Assembly: GCA_015680685.1 (NCBI GenBank)
Contig: MNCI01002798.1
Span: forward strand, 179,277 to 243,276
Reading direction: 5' to 3'
Source of the DNA: Gnetum montanum
Taxonomy: Eukaryota; Streptophyta; Gnetopsida; Gnetales; Gnetaceae
Length of the DNA stretch: 64,000 nt
Shown here in pieces: positions 9,789 through 22,560 of the stretch. The notes below the pieces were generated by a model, which worked only from the letters and a program-made list of their open reading frames with translations, had not been told where the DNA came from and searched no databases. The translations under genes were made by a program, and so were the position numbers. Each line of letters starts with the position of its first letter. Within the stretch, counting starts at the first letter, position 1.

Positions 9789-11090
9789 CATGGGCAATCA
9801 AGGAGTTGAAAGTAAATCATCATTCTCTTCCAAACACACATGTTAGTATTGTTCCAATAAAAAAATAACACTATATTATAAAATACCATCAAGTTGTAAT
9901 TATATATAACCTTGAGGTGGAATGGTAGTAGTAGGGATTGTAGAAAATGGAACACGAGGCCTCTTACCATAAGCATAATGACTTCTATGTGTAATGCATG
10001 ATTAAAGTGATTATTCGCCTATTCGTCCAAGATCCAAACCAAGTCCATGTCACTTACTAGTGATATCACATTGTATCATTCTAAAACTAATAATAGTAAT
10101 ACTATTAGAACTACAAGAAATATCATTTCTTGGCAATGAAGAACAAGAAAGCAATTTATTAACTACATAGTTTATTTTGAAGAGGACTTGGCCATTAGAT
10201 AAAGGAGTGTCTTTAGGCATAGGTAACATATCTTTCAAGCCTTGTAACCGATGTAAGTCTAAGAAACCTTCAAATTTCTAAGAAGTTACCTATCTTTAGG
10301 CATGGATAACATGTCTTTCTCGTGGAACCCCCAAAAAAATTTATTATGTATATTTATTATGTTATTACTATGTTAACCTTACAAGAGGACTACCTTCATG
10401 CATAGGTAACATATCTTTTTAGTGACATGGTAAGGTAGCACTTATTTTAGAACATACTTCCATTTTTTATTAAAACTCAAGTAAATAATACAACTTAATA
10501 ACATAATAAGATTCATAGTAGTAGCTTTAGAGAATCCAAAAATTCCCTTGATGTCACACCATTTTCATTCACTTCTTGTTCCTTACATTTTCATCTGAGC
10601 ATAATGATCATAAGTTTATTTTAGTTGTATTGTGAAAAAAAATGTCATTATGTCCATGGTAAGAATCTCTTATTATTATAAATAAGTGGATGGATGATGT
10701 GGTCTCACTGTATATACAATCAATCCTTTAATAATTTGATAACATAGGATGAAATTTTTATTCTTTCAACTACATCTTGCTTATTCCTTTACACTTTATT
10801 AGAAAAATCAACAAACACTATGTACATGAAAAATAGTAAAATTATAAAAAGAATGAAAGATATGTAATGTATAAAGAACTTGGAAGATAATAAAAAATGA
10901 AGAAATAATAAGATATATGAAAAATATGAAAGAATAGAAAAGATATTAAAGAATGTAGAAAAATGGTAAGAAAGTTAAGAAAAATCTAAGAAAATGTAAA
11001 AAGATTATTTGGTGCCTAAGTAGGAAAGATGACACCCCCATGACTATTATCTAAGGTAGAAATTTGGAAGATTGAATGGAAAGTTAGTGG
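9789..11090 (-). other. 3' untranslated region of element D, proximal part
   Basis: No gene seen. It aligns in order with 53210-54330 of element C, including a short motif present three times (10216-10236, 10299-10319, 10399-10418) and once in C (53631-53651). On the minus strand a G-rich tract (TAGTCATGGGGGTG, about 11034-11047) matches the one that directly follows pol in elements B (about 38751-38768) and C (about 54296-54312). Confidence 0.45.
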
Positions 11091-14000
11091 TTTGGAATAC
11101 ATGGTAGATTTTCTTAAGGAAGAAAAGTAATAAAACAGTTTGACTTGTTGAATGTTAACAAGGATTAATTTTTATGGGTCAGTTGAGTGATATAATTGCA
11201 TGGCACTTGATTGATATGTAACATGGACTATATAGGATCCTTCTCATAAAATCTGAAACTTCATCCTTTGGATGACATGGTTTGGATTATAGTGAATACT
11301 CTATCTCTAGGCCTAATAAAAACTTTTCTATTCTTGGTGTCATGTTTGTGTTTAGAATTTTAGTGAATTTTATTATTCTTTGGTGTCATTTTTGTGTTTG
11401 GATTATAGTGAATTTTATTATTATTTGAGCTACTAATCTATTTTAAAATAATAGATTAAGATTCATTAATCATTGTTTCTAGGGTAAGTCTAAGTCTAAA
11501 TCAAGTGCACATACAATTGTAAGGGTATTTATCTTTACTTGGATTGGCAAGATATGTAATTTATCATATATTAGTTTATATGACGAATACCCTATATGAA
11601 GTTTCCAAGTAGATTGATATTCCCATAGAGCATCATTGAGCTTAGTGCTCCAATCCTTTCTATATTTACTTATAGTTCTGGTTAATATTCATGTAATTTC
11701 TCTTTTAGTTACTTTAGCTTGATTATTTTTTTGGGGATGATAAGGTATGTTTAGTTTGTGATTCATCCCAAGGTGTTGCGTTAATGTCTTAAATGTATCT
11801 TTAGTGAAATGAGTTCTATTATCCAATATTAGCATTTTGGGTACTCCAAATCTATTCATTAGATCTTGAAAGAATCTTGTTGCTATTGTGGCTATGCAAT
11901 CTTTAACTGTGGCTTCTTCTACCTATGTGATGCAATGATTTACAATCATAATAATAAGAATTTCTATTTGGCATTAGTGGGATTGATACCATAAAATCAA
12001 TTTCCTAAATATTGAATGTTTCTAATGGTTGTATTTATTGTTGTGGCCCTTCATTTCTGGTTATCAATCATCCATCCTTGTGATATTTTTCACAAAATTG
12101 TGCAAAATGATATGCATCTTTGAATATGGTAGGTCATAAGTAGCCCACCATCATAATTTTTAGTGTTATTTTTCTTCATTCATAATGACAAACACATGGT
12201 TCTTCATGTGCATCTTGTACGACTCTTTGCTAATTTTTCTCTAGAACAAACCATCATATTAAACCATATGCACATATCTTATAAATATTTCCTTTAATCT
12301 CTATGTACTATTTTATCTTGTGAAGAAACTATTCTATCTATTTTTTATCCCATTTAGCAAGAAGTTCTTGTGTAGTTACATAAGTCATATAATTAGTAAT
12401 CCATGACTTTGTTGCTAAATCTATAATCATTTCTATCTTTGTGAATAAGTTATCATTGGGAAACTAATCTAAGAATGGTTCTTCATTATATTGAGAAACC
12501 CATCTTAGTCTTGATAGGTGATCAACTACAACATTTTTAGTTTCTTTCCTATCAATGATTGTTATGTAAAATTCCTATAGTATAACAAGCCATCTTATCA
12601 CTCTTAGACTAACTGCTAGTTTATTTATTTAAAATTTAATTGCAATGTGGTCGATATGAATGTAGATTGAATATCCAAGCACATAATTTCTATATTTTTC
12701 AAGTGCATATACCACAACCATAAGCTTATTTTTTATAGTGGTATGGTTTAGTTGTACTTTTATTATGCTTCTATTAGTACAATGTATAAAATACAATCAC
12801 TTTTCATCATCTAGTTGGGTTAACACTACTCCTAATGCATAGTTTCAAGCATCAATTATGATGTAAAAATGCCTAAATAAATCTATAGCTCTAAGGATTG
12901 GTGTCTCAATAAATTTCTATTTTAGACTCTCAAATACCTTTTCACATTATTTATACCACTGCAATGATGCATCTTTCTTTGTTAGTTCAACATGAGGCTT
13001 TGAAATCTTGGAAAAATTTTCATTAAATCTTTTATAATACTTTGTAAGATCATGGAATGATCAAACATTATTAACTATTTATTGTCTTTTGATAATGTTT
13101 TGAATGACTCTAATTTTCTTAGGATCTACCTCTATTCCTTTGTAAGATACCTTGTGTCCTAGAACTATGTCATCTTGGATCATTGAGTGGCTTCTCTACT
13201 AATTAAGCCTTAACTTTGTCTCAAAACATTGTTTCAACAAGTACTCTAAGTGGTCCAAAGCTTATTTGAGGTTCATAAGTAGAAAAATCATCCATAAATA
13301 CCTAAATTCCATTACCAATCTATTTTTGAAAGATGTTAAGAACATGGCTTAGAAATGTTTCTGGAGCATTACATAGGCCAAATGGAATTTGCCTATATGA
13401 AAATATTTTCAATAGGCTAGTGAACATTATATTCTCTTAATTTTCATGTGTAATATGAATCTAGTTATAAATTCTATATCCATTCAAAAAGCTATGTAGA
13501 ACTTGATCGAAAAATGACAAAGGAAAATTATCTTTGAATGTTGCCATGTTCAATAGTAAAAAATCTATACAAATCTTCCACTTTCTACCTTTCTTTGGCA
13601 TAATAACCAATGGGATAATCCATTTACTATTTGAAATAGAATAGATGAATCCTACCTTTAATAGTTTCTATAATTCCTATTTAACAACTTCTTTGAGTTT
13701 TGGGTTTAGTTCTCATTAAGGTTAATGATGTGATTTAATGATTGGATCAATGCAGATATGATGTTGATAGATTTGTAGATTAATGCTAGTGATTTTATCA
13801 TAAGACCACATGAATGCAATTAGTCATTTATTTACCACTTCTAATATTTTTTTCTTCTATTATTTATCAAGATTTACATTTATAATTACTTACTTTTTCA
13901 TATTAAGAAAAGCATACTCAAGTGCTTTTGGTTAGGCTTTTAGTTTTAGTAATTCTAGTTCATACTTACCTAGAATCTCTAATTTTCTTGCTTCAACATC

Positions 14001-14800
14001 CTCAACTTATTAAGACTTAGTGTAGAGAAGTTATTTTCATATCTATTCCATTTTATCCATCTCTTCTATGTAGGAACTTCCAATTTTCTCAATTGGTTTC
14101 ATGCATATGTTTGATTCTTATTCTACTTCATTAGTTAGTCATAGGATGCCTTCTTGCTTTATGGCTACTACATATGAACACTATTGTCTACACTTATTTT
14201 CAACACACCATTTACATGATGGGATGATATCTTATCTTGTCGTCTCGAATTTCTGCATGTAATTTCTTCCATTATTACTATGTGTGATACATGGAACTCT
14301 ACGTCTCTAAATAATTATGGCTTCATCCTCCTTGTCGATTTTTAAGGCTAAGTCCCTAGTTTCTAACTTAGATCCATCTTGTTGGGCCATGCTCTTTTCA
14401 TAATGATAGGAAATTTACCTTTATTCTTCCCCACATGAATAACTAGAAAATTAGTAAGGATAAGAAAGCCACTTATGATAGTTACCATGCCTTCCACTTA
14501 TCCAAGTGGAACAATAATAGACTAGTTAAATAGATCTACTTGAATATTACATTTTTTTAATAGAGGTAAATTCTAGGTCTTGTACATGTCTTAAGAGATG
14601 AGATTTACCCTTAACCCAAAATCTAGTAGAGCCTTACATGGCTTGTGTCTTTCTATTTGGAGATAGGTTAAAGGACTTCCTAGATCTGTTCACTTTTTGG
14701 GAAGTGCTTCTGCATTTATCCAATGTGTTATCATTTATGTAAGCATGACATTTATTAGGTTCTTTTCTACTAAAATTGGAAGCATGGCTATTTTAAGGAC
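11090..14800 (-). pseudogene. Element D pol: protease, RT, RNase H and integrase remnants
   Basis: Heavily decayed. On the minus strand, segments align one-for-one with the pol of element C. Protease is around 14800-14340, RT around 13760-12990 (including the K-G-RK-W-CIDF region near 13600-13550), RNase H around 12990-12560, and integrase around 12400-11580 (the region before the core near 12060-11960 matches C at 55070-55000). No open frame longer than about 60 codons survives. The order protease-RT-RNase H-integrase is that of Ty3/gypsy. Confidence 0.6.
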
Positions 14801-17303
14801 TTAGTGTAGAAGAATTAGGATTAGATGAGGTTCCTATCATTTGAACCTTTTTTGAACTTGTCCTAAAGAAAGGATGTTTCTTGGATCTTGGTTCAATTGT
14901 ATTAGCAATGTCCTCTTGTGTAGTAACTACCCTGGTAGCACTCTTCTGGTGTGCTTGAGTTTGTAGTTCCTCTTGCATAACCAATGTTGGTACTAATGGT
15001 AAAGGATTTGGAGCTTAATAAGATGGACCCACTGCTAGTTAAGACATGTAAGGTTGTAACTTCATGAGTGGGCTTGTAGGCCTATGGTATTTTGTTGGAT
15101 AGTAGGAAGAAGATGCTTAAACAAGGATACTTCCAAGAGATAGAGGAAATTGTACATAGTATCCTTAAGAATTTGGTTGTTGATATGAATATTGTTGCCT
15201 TGATAGTGGCATCCCCCATGACTGTGGTGTTACCACTACTACTATTAATACTTCTATGGTTGAGAATAAACCCTATTTGAATGATATGATTATTGATAGG
15301 GAAACTTATAATTACCTTGTGAATAAGATAATCATTTGGGCATTTGTTTTTTTATAAACTTTAGGTTAAGGACATATGCCTCAAACTCTTGTAACTAATC
15401 CATAATAGGATAACATCCTTTAGGATGTTCATACTAGCACACTTTGCATCCACTATCATCTTTAGATCTTGAGTCCATAACTTCCTTGACTACAACAAAT
15501 TTTCCTTTGCTTTTATGATTATCATGTCCATTAAACTTTTTCTTGTTTTTTTCCGTTATTATTTCTATTGAATACTTGTTCAATTTTATCTTCTACCATA
15601 TTCAACTCTAGGATAAATTTTTCATCCATAAAGTTCCATATTTTTCTACCTTTGTTGCAATGTCATTTACTAATTTTTGAATAGGACAAGTTATTCACTA
15701 GATCACATCTTTTAATGTTTCTTCATCTTGCATTTTACATACCCTTAGATCTCTTTTTCTAATGGATAGGTCTCTATTGTATGCTTCAACTGATTCCCTT
15801 TTACTTAGCTCTCCTTTTTCTTTTATTACTTGATCTAGTATCCTATGAATTTGATAAGCTATCATCTTTGATATTCTACCTTGGGCATATACTCCAAGGG
15901 TCTCTCTAGTTTCTTCCTTAACCCATTGATGATGTGTCGTAGTTGTTCCCTTTGAGAAAAATCATGACTTGGGAATCTATGTAACAATGAATTGTATCTA
16001 TCCATTGGTGAATGAAAGGATTCATGTGTTCTTTTTTCCATCTTTAGATTTATATTCTTAAGTTTGATAGTTTGAAAAAAGTTTAATATTTGTTATTAAA
16101 GAGTTCTAGAATGGTACTTTATCATTAGATTGATTCTAGTTCTAAGGATTTGTATTAGCTCTCTATTTTGTTAATGAGTATTTTGGGAAATAACTTTAAC
16201 TTTCATCAACTATTTTATATATTCTATAAGGCATAAGCATCATGGAAGGCTTATAGGTGATGTTTTGGATTTCCATTATATTCTCCTTCAAATCATGGAA
16301 TATAAGTCATGTCAAGTCACTTGATGCAACTATCTCTAAGATGCCTAGTAGGTATGTACACTACTTCCCTTATGTTAATCAAATTTTAAGTGATGAGTAG
16401 GGGTTCTTCATAGTCATTAGGTTCATATGCTCTATTATAGTGGTGATCCCTTCGATGCTCATGATGTTCTCTTCTCTCATGCCTAATTTCTCTTTCTCTT
16501 TCTTTTTCATTATATTTTGCTTCTTTAGGATGTCTTCTTCTATTGGCATGTCCTTTATGATTCCTTCTTTGTTCCTTATCATCATCCCTTGGTCTTCCTT
16601 CTCTCCTATTACAATGTGTAAACAAGTGTGATAAAGTGGATGGAGAAGTTGAAGAATGATTCTGGCTAGTTTTTCTTCTATGATTCTTTGATTCATCTCT
16701 TCTAGATCTATCAAAGGTTTTAGGACATAAATTTCCCTTAAGTTTTGAGTCTACCTCATCTCTTTCTAGAATTTCTATAAGAGCTAAATGTAACTTTGTC
16801 TTCATAAGATCTTTGCTGCATATCATTGGTGTTTGAGAATTGAATCTATGAGTCTAGTTAGACATTTTAGCTTTATATGGCTCATCTTCTTTCCCATTAA
16901 AGATGATCACCTATGGTGCTTTCTTTCCTTGTTATTGATCATATCTTGCTATCATAATAGCATCCCTTATTTCCTAAGCATCTATTGGGTGACATGGCCT
17001 AGTCATATTTTTGATAACTTGGTACCATTCTTGTATGTGACCAAGACCTAATCTCAGGGGGGCTTGAAGCATCAATGGTGTTGAACATTCTACTAACAAG
17101 ATAATGTTGTCCTATAAATCTCTTCATCTAAGTTGTTCATCTTGGTGGAAAATAAATGTGAATTCAAGATAATAATAATCAATATGGACATATGAGATTC
17201 GTATTTACATCAATGCACTCTAATCTTTTTTATTATAATCTCTATCATTAGTTTTGTTAAGATTAATAACAAGTAGAGATTCCACTTTTAATATGGATGC
17301 CAT
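14800..17303 (-). pseudogene. Element D gag remnant
   Basis: The minus-strand ATG at 17303 lies about 125 bp after the primer site. Near 17160-17080 the strand matches the N-terminal gag block shared with B and C. At 16826-16386, 146 codons remain open: a Arg/Glu/His-rich region ending in EEPLLIT, where B and C read (D)EPLLVT and QPLLTT just before the capsid-like domain. Near 15450-15423 the compact knuckle CX2CX3HX3C is still readable apart from one TAG. Gag would package the element RNA. Confidence 0.6.
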
Positions 17304-17426
17304 TTTAATTTGGTTGATGCTTAAGTGTATGTATTTTAAAAAATTATTTTAAGAATGAAAGATAGGCTTGGTAATACCTGATACAATGAACTATGTAAGA
17401 TTAACTAGCTAGTAAACATTGATACA

Positions 17427-17444
17427 TCCTTGACAATCGCACCA
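17427..17444 (-). other. Primer-binding site of element D, tRNA-Asp type
   Basis: The minus strand reads TGGTGCGATTGTCAAGGA, against the tRNA-Asp-type site TGGCGCCGTTGCCGGGGA of Athila/Calypso elements; most differences are C-to-T or G-to-A. It lies one base inside the LTR end. Confidence 0.5.
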
Positions 17445-17445
17445 A

Positions 17446-18103
17446 TGATGAGTGATGAAGAATTTCAAAACTCAACCATACAAGTCACAAGTATATATGC
17501 ATGACTAGATTATAATTTATGGATGAACAATGTAATTATACTAGTGAGTTAATAATAAGTTCATGATCGTTGTCTCCCCACTTACACTTAGTGAGGTGGA
17601 AAATGTATGGCTTACCTATTAGTATAGCATATGATAAAATGATGTTGGTTGTATTTAATTATGCTAAAAGTAAACATAATTGACCTAAGTATAATGAAAA
17701 TATAAAACTATTCTATTCTAATGACAATCAATATCCATTTCTAGTTTTTCATACATGTCCTAGGCTAATGTAATTGTTACTAGGACTACCAAGTAACTTG
17801 ACTACTAAGTGAAACAAGCAAAGTCACTACTTGATTACCAAAAATTGTACTGTATGCTTGAAACTGGTCATACTCATTTCACCTTACTAATAAACATTGG
17901 AATATTAGATGATGTAGGAAATGTAAATGACATAGTAAAAGTAAATGTATTCTATGTGATATTATCCAATAATAAAGAATAACCTTGATCTTTAATGTCA
18001 TTCATGTATTATGTCCATGAATAATCCACTTGAATAATGATGTCATACAATTGTAATTCATGACATTGCAAGCATTCACAACTAACTCTAACTCTATGGA
18101 AAC
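17446..18103 (-). mobile_element. 5' LTR of element D, part 1
   Basis: Begins with TGATGAGT next to the primer site (minus-strand LTR end ACTCATCA) and stops abruptly at 18103, where the LTR of element A starts. The missing part seems to be 30054-30217. Together they give about 820 bp, close to the LTR lengths of B and C. Confidence 0.45.
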
Positions 18104-19004
18104 TGATGAGTCATGAATTTATCAAGTCCTAATGTCAGATACCCAATATTAGAGCCCTGATATTGGATACCCAATGTTGAAGCCAAGAAATGATGTTGGA
18201 TATTTTATGTTGTCTCCTCTGTGCATGCCTATAAATACATCACTTTGGTGCACAATTGGGACACATAAACATAATAGAAGAAGATAGTTTTAGTTCTTGG
18301 TTTTTGATAGTCTTTCGTAGAGTCTTGTTATTCCCAGTGCATGCTTGTAGTGTGATGTTTATAATCATATGGCACACTTGTTCGAGTGTGACATACTTGG
18401 ACATGTTACATGACTAGAAATAAAGATTGAGGTTGCTTCCATCATTGCTGCATTCACTTATATTTATTATTGCTTTATTTATTTATTTAATGGTCTAATT
18501 ATTTATTATTTTATTTATTTAACTTTCAATTTATTGTTATTTACTATTCTTATCATTAAGTGGAATGCAAATTTCTTAATCACAAGCATTTAAGTATAAG
18601 TACTTGGTAATCCAGTAGTGTATCTTTTGGCACATCCAATGACATATACTTGGCAATCCCAGAGGTAGTCTCACAAAGTCCAAGGCATGCACGAATGATT
18701 AAGAGTAGATACTCATCACACATAGGCTAGTTTAGATCTTATTTTCCATTGTTCATTAGCTTAGTTAGTTTATCTCTTTATTGTCATTAGGAGTAAGGTA
18801 GAATTAGACAACATCATATGCCTCACTTTGGACTAAACCATATGTGAGAAAGCTACCACTAGTCTAAGCGAGAAGACAACAAACTATGATTAGAGCATAA
18901 TGATCTAGATACCACAACTAGTGCCATCCATGAAATTCAATCGGATCATGCGTGAACACTTGTGATTCATATGGTTGAGTGTGGGAGTACCTCGTCACTC
19001 ATCA
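18104..19004 (+). repeat. 5' LTR of element A
   Basis: 901 bp, starting TGATGAGT and ending ACTCATCA (perfect 8-bp terminal inverted repeat). TATA box TATAAATA at 18230-18237 and poly(A) signal AATAAA at 18419-18424. Upstream of the TATA box the motif GATACCCAAT occurs twice (about 18139 and 18165). Confidence 0.7.
18230..18237 (+). promoter_or_regulatory. LTR TATA box, element A
   Basis: TATAAATA, in the same place relative to the LTR start as in the B-family LTRs. Confidence 0.5.
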
Positions 19005-19005
19005 T

Positions 19006-19023
19006 TGACACTGTTGCTAGGGA
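19006..19023 (+). other. Primer-binding site of element A, tRNA-Asp type
   Basis: TGACACTGTTGCTAGGGA differs from the expected TGGCGCCGTTGCCGGGGA only by transitions (G to A, C to T), as cytosine deamination on either strand would produce. Confidence 0.6.
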
Positions 19024-19130
19024 TGATGCTAGTTATCTAGATTAATTATATTATACACGATTTCTATAAAGGTATTAATGATATATCTTTCTGAAAAATA
19101 TTAACTCACATACATCATAAACCAACAACA

Positions 19131-21190
19131 ATGTCTCTCTCACATAGAAGTGACAATGCACTATATAGTGAATGCATTCATTGGAGAAATAATGAGATAT
19201 ATGATGAGGAAGATTGGAGTGACCAGCTTTATATAGGAGTTTCTTATGTTCATGACCACCCTAATAACACTCATAGACTACATTCACCTAAGATAGACAA
19301 TCTTGGAGGAGATGATGTAAGCCCTAAACTAGGGGATGCCTCAAGGCCTAAGACCTCCCTGAAACCAAGAAATGATAAATTAAGGGACTCTAGGGAACAT
19401 CATAGAAGCTATGGTAATTCTTGTAGATCCTCATCTTCCTCTTCCTCTTCAATTCCTAGTTCTGACAAAGATGAACATAGGTATAGGGAAAAAGTTCCAC
19501 TAAAGGGTTGAAATAAAAGTAAAAACCAAACCCACAAACATACTCAAGGTCATAAATATGAACACAAGTCCAATTATCACCATAAACCAAATAGAAAATT
19601 TCATCACAACGTGTCTAATGATGATGAAAACGTTTTGGCCATAAAGAGGATGATGAAGATAATAGATGTAGTTAAGATATCTTGCAGGCATTGCAAAGAG
19701 AGTTGACTACCTAGACTTGATATGAATAATATCCCTAAATTTGTAGGAGGCTATGATTCAGATCCACGACATCATTTACAAGCCTTCTAGGATGCATGTG
19801 TCTGCTATAACATTGAAAATGGATGGCAAAAGCTTAAGCTCTTTCCTAGGACACTAATCGATAGAGCCGAAGTGTGGCATACATCGTTAAAACTTAATTG
19901 AATTTGACAATGGTCCATAATGTTGGAACTTTTCAATGAGAAATACCAAACCTATGTCAGAGTGTCTAACTTGAAGAGATAGATCCAACAGTGGTAGCAA
20001 GAACAACATGAACCCTTGGACATGGCCTTAGATAGATATTATGCCTTACTGAATAGATGCCCAGGTCATGGTTTCTCTGAGGAAATGAAAATTTTCCACA
20101 TCATAGATGGGCTTCATAATGAAACAAGGGAGACCCTTGGGATGTATGTGCCAGGGAAATTATACAAGATCTAAGCCCATTAGATCTGAGAGTTTATCGA
20201 GCATGTGGAAAAAGAAGAAGGAGAGATATGAAAATGGGAGAATGTTGAGAAATATCAATGGGATCTAACTCTTCATTAGAAAGAGGTCTAGATTTATGGT
20301 AAGAAGAATGAAACCACTCTTGATAGGGTGATTTTGCAACAAACCTTGCTAATACAAAAGTCTATTGATGAACTTGAAGGAAAGTTTAATAGGATGTCCA
20401 AATCGATATATGAAAACATTACAACTCTTGTTGAGATGGTCGAGGAGAGGATCATGGAAAATAAGCTAGGTGATCACAATAAGAAAAGGATATAGAACCA
20501 AGAAATAGCTAGGAATACTTTTCAGTGAATGGGAAAAATGGCTAAAGAAAGTGAGGTTATAGACTCAACCACAGATAAAGATAATGGATGTGACATCTAC
20601 ATATATGACCATTTGAAGGGCCATTGCTTAGTCTTGTTGCATCTACAGGAGTATTGGGTAGATGCCTTAAATCCAAAGTTTGTGTAAAAGCACATGCATG
20701 GGAGATTTTCTCTTCCACAAAGTAATTATAGATAGTCACACAAATGATTGTGCCATCCTAAGGGGACTTATTACCAACCTCAACATGATCCTCAACCACA
20801 ATGGCATCAACGAAATTTGTGGGAAAGGCCACCACCAAATTAGTCCTATCCTTCCTATTCATCAAAATAGCATAGATATTATGTTCAACACCTTGTTTCT
20901 CCAACTAGTTCTACATCCTATAATTCAAATTTCCACTACCACTCTCCTAAGTACCATCAACCAATGACATTCCCTGAAGGATCACCACCTCGTGCCTCTT
21001 ACCATCCATCCTACCCTTGATATTCTCATACTCCACCTCATTATACACCACCACCATGGACACAGGAAGGTTTAGCACCCCAATATCAACAAACAAACAC
21101 CACTTGTGCTACAAATGTGTCGAGACATGATGATACTATTGGCACATTTTGGCCATTTCATGGAATAGGTTGGCATGATAAAATTGATTA
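19131..21190 (+). pseudogene. Element A gag
   Basis: The ATG at 19131 opens 126 codons with a Ser-rich run (about residues 101-112), then the frame continues with scattered stops. The capsid-like Ty3 gag block is clear: LDMNNIPKFVGGYD near 19710-19760, HLQAF, LFPRTLIDRAEVW, LFNEKYQTYVRVSNLKR and PLDMALDRYYALLNRCPGHGFS (each a short segment of one run to about 20080). A degraded knuckle (CDIYIYDHLKGHC, near 20589) follows, then a Pro/Tyr/His-rich stretch up to about 21100. B and C carry the same blocks in the same order. No protease follows. Confidence 0.7.
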
Positions 21191-21770
21191 AATATTTTTG
21201 TAGTATAAGAATTGAGAATTGGACGTCACAGTAATGTTTATTGACAACAAAAGTAGAGACACTGGAAAAAGGCAGTTTGTCAAACAATTTGTATATACTC
21301 TACATTTGAATCAACAATGAAAACCACAAAAACAAGAATAGGTTATGAATAAAAATGATTTTAGAAGAAAAATAGCAAGACAAGCATCAAGAATATATCA
21401 AAATCTTGTCAATATTGACACCCAAATCATACAATGACTCCCTAATTTAGAAAATAAATACAATAATTTTTAGTTTATGGAAGGAAAAACGCAAGAAGAC
21501 CTAGGTGAATTTGAGGCAAAAATTTGAGGTGGTTGTAACCCCAAATTGTGTTTATCATTTGATACTAGAACCAAAGAAAAATAAGATCTCCTTCAATGAT
21601 CTGTAGTGTCCAGAGAATGGAGTCTGCATGAAAAAAGAAAAATGTAGCAAGGTTTCTATTTTTTTTTCAAATGTAGGATATACCAAATAGCAATGAGAAG
21701 ACGTGAAGTATTAAACATAAAGCCTAAGGACAAGGCTTTGAACTTTCTTGTGGAGCTTATTAGTGTGAGT
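21190..21770 (+). other. Unidentified segment after gag of element A
   Basis: The gag frame runs on for about 120 codons with scattered stops, giving Lys/Gln-rich sequence with no motif I recognise. It has no counterpart in B or C, so it may be foreign to the element. Confidence 0.25.
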
Positions 21771-22560
21771 CGTTAAAGCCAATAGCGTAGCGATTTCTGG
21801 AACTCGACACCATTTTGCTGAGCTCCTTTGGGGATAGGATACTCGGTGCAACTAGAGAACATAGAAAGATTCTAGAAATTTGGCAATGTTTTTTAGCATT
21901 TCCCAATGCTCTAAAGGAATTTAGGTCCAGTGATTGACAAGAGGCAGGAAAGAAGCAAGAGTTTGTGAAGCAAGGGAAGATCCTCTTTGGCAGGCCATGT
22001 TCATGGCAGACTATCTTGGTCTGTGCAAGCATCGTTTGATGCCAGGTGTGGTTCTGTCACCGTCGGTAACCCTCACATCATTTTCACTAGTGAATTCTTT
22101 ATTTTTCCTGTCATAGGAGATAGTGCAGTTCCTGCAGCTATGTGCATGCCAGTGTAAGAACGTAGCTGTGATTATGAGGTGCATCAAGGTGTTGTCACTG
22201 CTATTCAAGGTCATGCGCGACTCGTCACAACCACTACTACCGTCGGCCATTTTGTGCTTCATGGAGCTGTACATCATGATGCAGAAGATGAAAATGTTTT
22301 CACATATGGATTCTTGCAATGATGAACCTACAAACAGAAATTACAAACACAGCAGCGCCTGAAACCAATGCATCCATCATCATCATTACCAATCCATCAA
22401 GTGCGGCTATAGAGACACGAAGACACAATGAGACAGGTGCACAACGGAATCAGTGGAATGACATTTCTTCTACAGTAGATATGGAGGATCGTGGACATGG
22501 TTAGGAGATCAGTTGCATGGACTTAGTATCTGAGCTCAGTATCAAACCAACCAGGAGATT
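21771..22560 (+). other. Higher-GC unique segment, possible host gene fragment
   Basis: This stretch stands out by balanced base composition among AT-rich repeats. One plus-strand frame from about 21990 to 22320 has a single TAA (22155-22157), reads through TVGNPHIIFTSEFF and VIGDSAVPAAMCMPV, and ends QGHARLVTTTTTVGHFVLHG then FTYGFLQ. I do not recognise the product. The TAA sits inside GTGTAAGA, so a splice donor there is possible. It could be a captured exon or an old repeat. Confidence 0.25.
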
